Assembly: GCF_900312745.1 (NCBI RefSeq)
Contig: NZ_OMPD01000014.1
Location: 1,116,001 to 1,180,000 of the forward strand
Length of the DNA: 64,000 bases
Source: Aquimarina sp. AU58
GTDB taxonomy: Bacteria; Bacteroidota; Bacteroidia; Flavobacteriales; Flavobacteriaceae
Direction of reading: 5' to 3'
The notes under the pieces are model-generated. The model searched no databases. It saw nothing but the letters and a program-made list of their open reading frames with translations, and was not told the DNA's origin. How positions within the stretch are numbered: position 1 is the first letter of the stretch; each line of letters begins with the position of its first letter. The translations under genes and the position numbers were made by a program. Below are positions 63,480 through 64,000 of the stretch, in pieces.

Positions 63480-64000
63480 TTAACTCTCATCATTATTATC
63501 GCAGGCTTCAGCAAATAAAACTATTCTAATTATTTTAGATTCGTTGGTGTCTGTGTTTTTGATGGTAACAAAAACTAATTGGGGATTAGTTGTGTTTAGA
63601 TAATCAGATGAATCTAATATATTTATTTCTTGTTCTGCATGTTCATAGGTTTGATAAAATGATAATGTTAATAAAGAAGGATCTACATTTTCCTGAAAAG
63701 AAAGAATGCAGTCTTTGTAATCATTAAAAACAAAATTGGCTGTATCTTCAAAATTTTTCAATTCACATTCCTTAAATTCTACATAATCACATGAGTTTTC
63801 GACATTACATTGTCTTTTGATGATGTATGTATCGGTTTCATTAGATATTTCTACAGTTTCATCATCTATTATCAAGGCTTTCCAATCAAAATTCCAATCT
63901 TTGGCTGTTTTAGAATCTCCTTCAAGATGGATATTAATATGTAGTTTACCTTCAAGGAAAAAGGATACCCACGAGGTTCTATACGCATTACCTTTATCGT
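63480..64000 (-). CDS. Uncharacterised protein (5' end outside the window)
   Basis: The frame is open on the minus strand to the end of the window; the segment DKGNAYRTSWVSFFLEGK continues into KDWNFDWKALIIDDETVEI without a stop, so a TTG at 63875 is internal and not the start. The visible 173 codons encode an acidic, beta-rich, Cys-containing product (CNVENSCDYVEFKECELK, LLTLSFYQTYEHAEQEIN, IIRIVLFAEACDNNDES). No family is recognised. It may be exported, but the N-terminus is missing. It is followed by a hairpin terminator. Confidence 0.7.
   Translation of the reverse strand, partial: DKGNAYRTSWVSFFLEGKLHINIHLEGDSKTAKDWNFDWKALIIDDETVEISNETDTYIIKRQCNVENSCDYVEFKECELKNFEDTANFVFNDYKDCILSFQENVDPSLLTLSFYQTYEHAEQEINILDSSDYLNTTNPQLVFVTIKNTDTNESKIIRIVLFAEACDNNDES

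Noticed and set aside
1..64000. CRISPR arrays, insertion sequences, prophage or integrase genes
   Set aside because: I looked for regular repeats with spacers, transposase motifs, terminal inverted repeats and phage structural genes and saw none.

Overview
The window looks like chromosome from a marine-type member of the Flavobacteriaceae (Bacteroidota), perhaps close to Aquimarina. I infer this from the AT-rich sequence, the flavobacterial dcw gene order, a 287-residue primary sigma factor without region 1.1, a SusC/SusD pair next to a hybrid two-component system, a type IX secretion sorting domain, several TAnnTTTG-like -7 elements and few Shine-Dalgarno sequences. I see no insertion sequence, prophage, integrase or CRISPR array. 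The 5' end of the first gene (murG) and the 5' end of the last gene (minus strand) lie outside the window.

Layout. 1-6523 is the end of the cell wall and division cluster, murG-murC-ftsQ-ftsA-ftsZ, followed by a YqeY-like gene and a tRNA-Arg(TCG) with a hairpin-rich tail that includes a perfect 48-bp palindrome. 7597-13725 holds a minus-strand set (SMP-30-like propeller, CBM9/DUF5916 barrel, DUF4405 cytochrome with an FMN-attachment-like motif) opposite a LytS/LytTR two-component pair. 13778-33308 is a carbohydrate locus. A GH109-like oxidoreductase-fold glycosidase, SusC, SusD, an FG-GAP/UnbV lipoprotein and a DUF3472 lipoprotein form one minus-strand operon. It is followed by a GHMP sugar kinase, a sugar nucleotidyltransferase and a NagB-deacetylase fusion, and it is faced by a 1365-residue hybrid sensor/AraC regulator. 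Between the nucleotidyltransferase and nagB lies what appears to be the fossil C-terminus of an inner-membrane transporter. The enzymes suggest use of an N-acetylhexosamine-containing glycan, possibly GalNAc.

33436-35860 is a second LytTR/histidine kinase pair. 36037-41319 is a tight six-gene operon (DUF3137, LemA, small membrane protein, lipoprotein, YbjN-like protein, cytoplasmic trypsin-fold protease with zinc ribbon and YbjN-like tail) ending in a strong terminator. 41832-46728 encodes a small membrane-anchored or secreted protein and an ABC/HlyD/TolC export system whose ATPase domain has lost several catalytic motifs. 47666-50524 is an unrecognised three-gene cassette with one large protein, a DUF1360-like membrane protein and a small Cys-rich protein.

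The remainder is mixed: tryptophan 2,3-dioxygenase, an MtfA-like peptidase, a Bax-inhibitor-1 membrane protein, a YpdA-type reductase, a T9SS-secreted FG-GAP/UnbV protein, an AraC regulator with membrane domain downstream of rpe, a stand-alone BLUF photoreceptor, rpoD, and an ECF sigma factor overlapping a gene whose product combines an anti-sigma-like inner-membrane N-terminus with an outer-membrane-type barrel.

The best candidates for undescribed biology are the 36037-41319 operon, the 47666-50524 cassette, the degenerate exporter and the sigma/barrel pair. All functional statements rest on motif recognition by eye; no database search was run.
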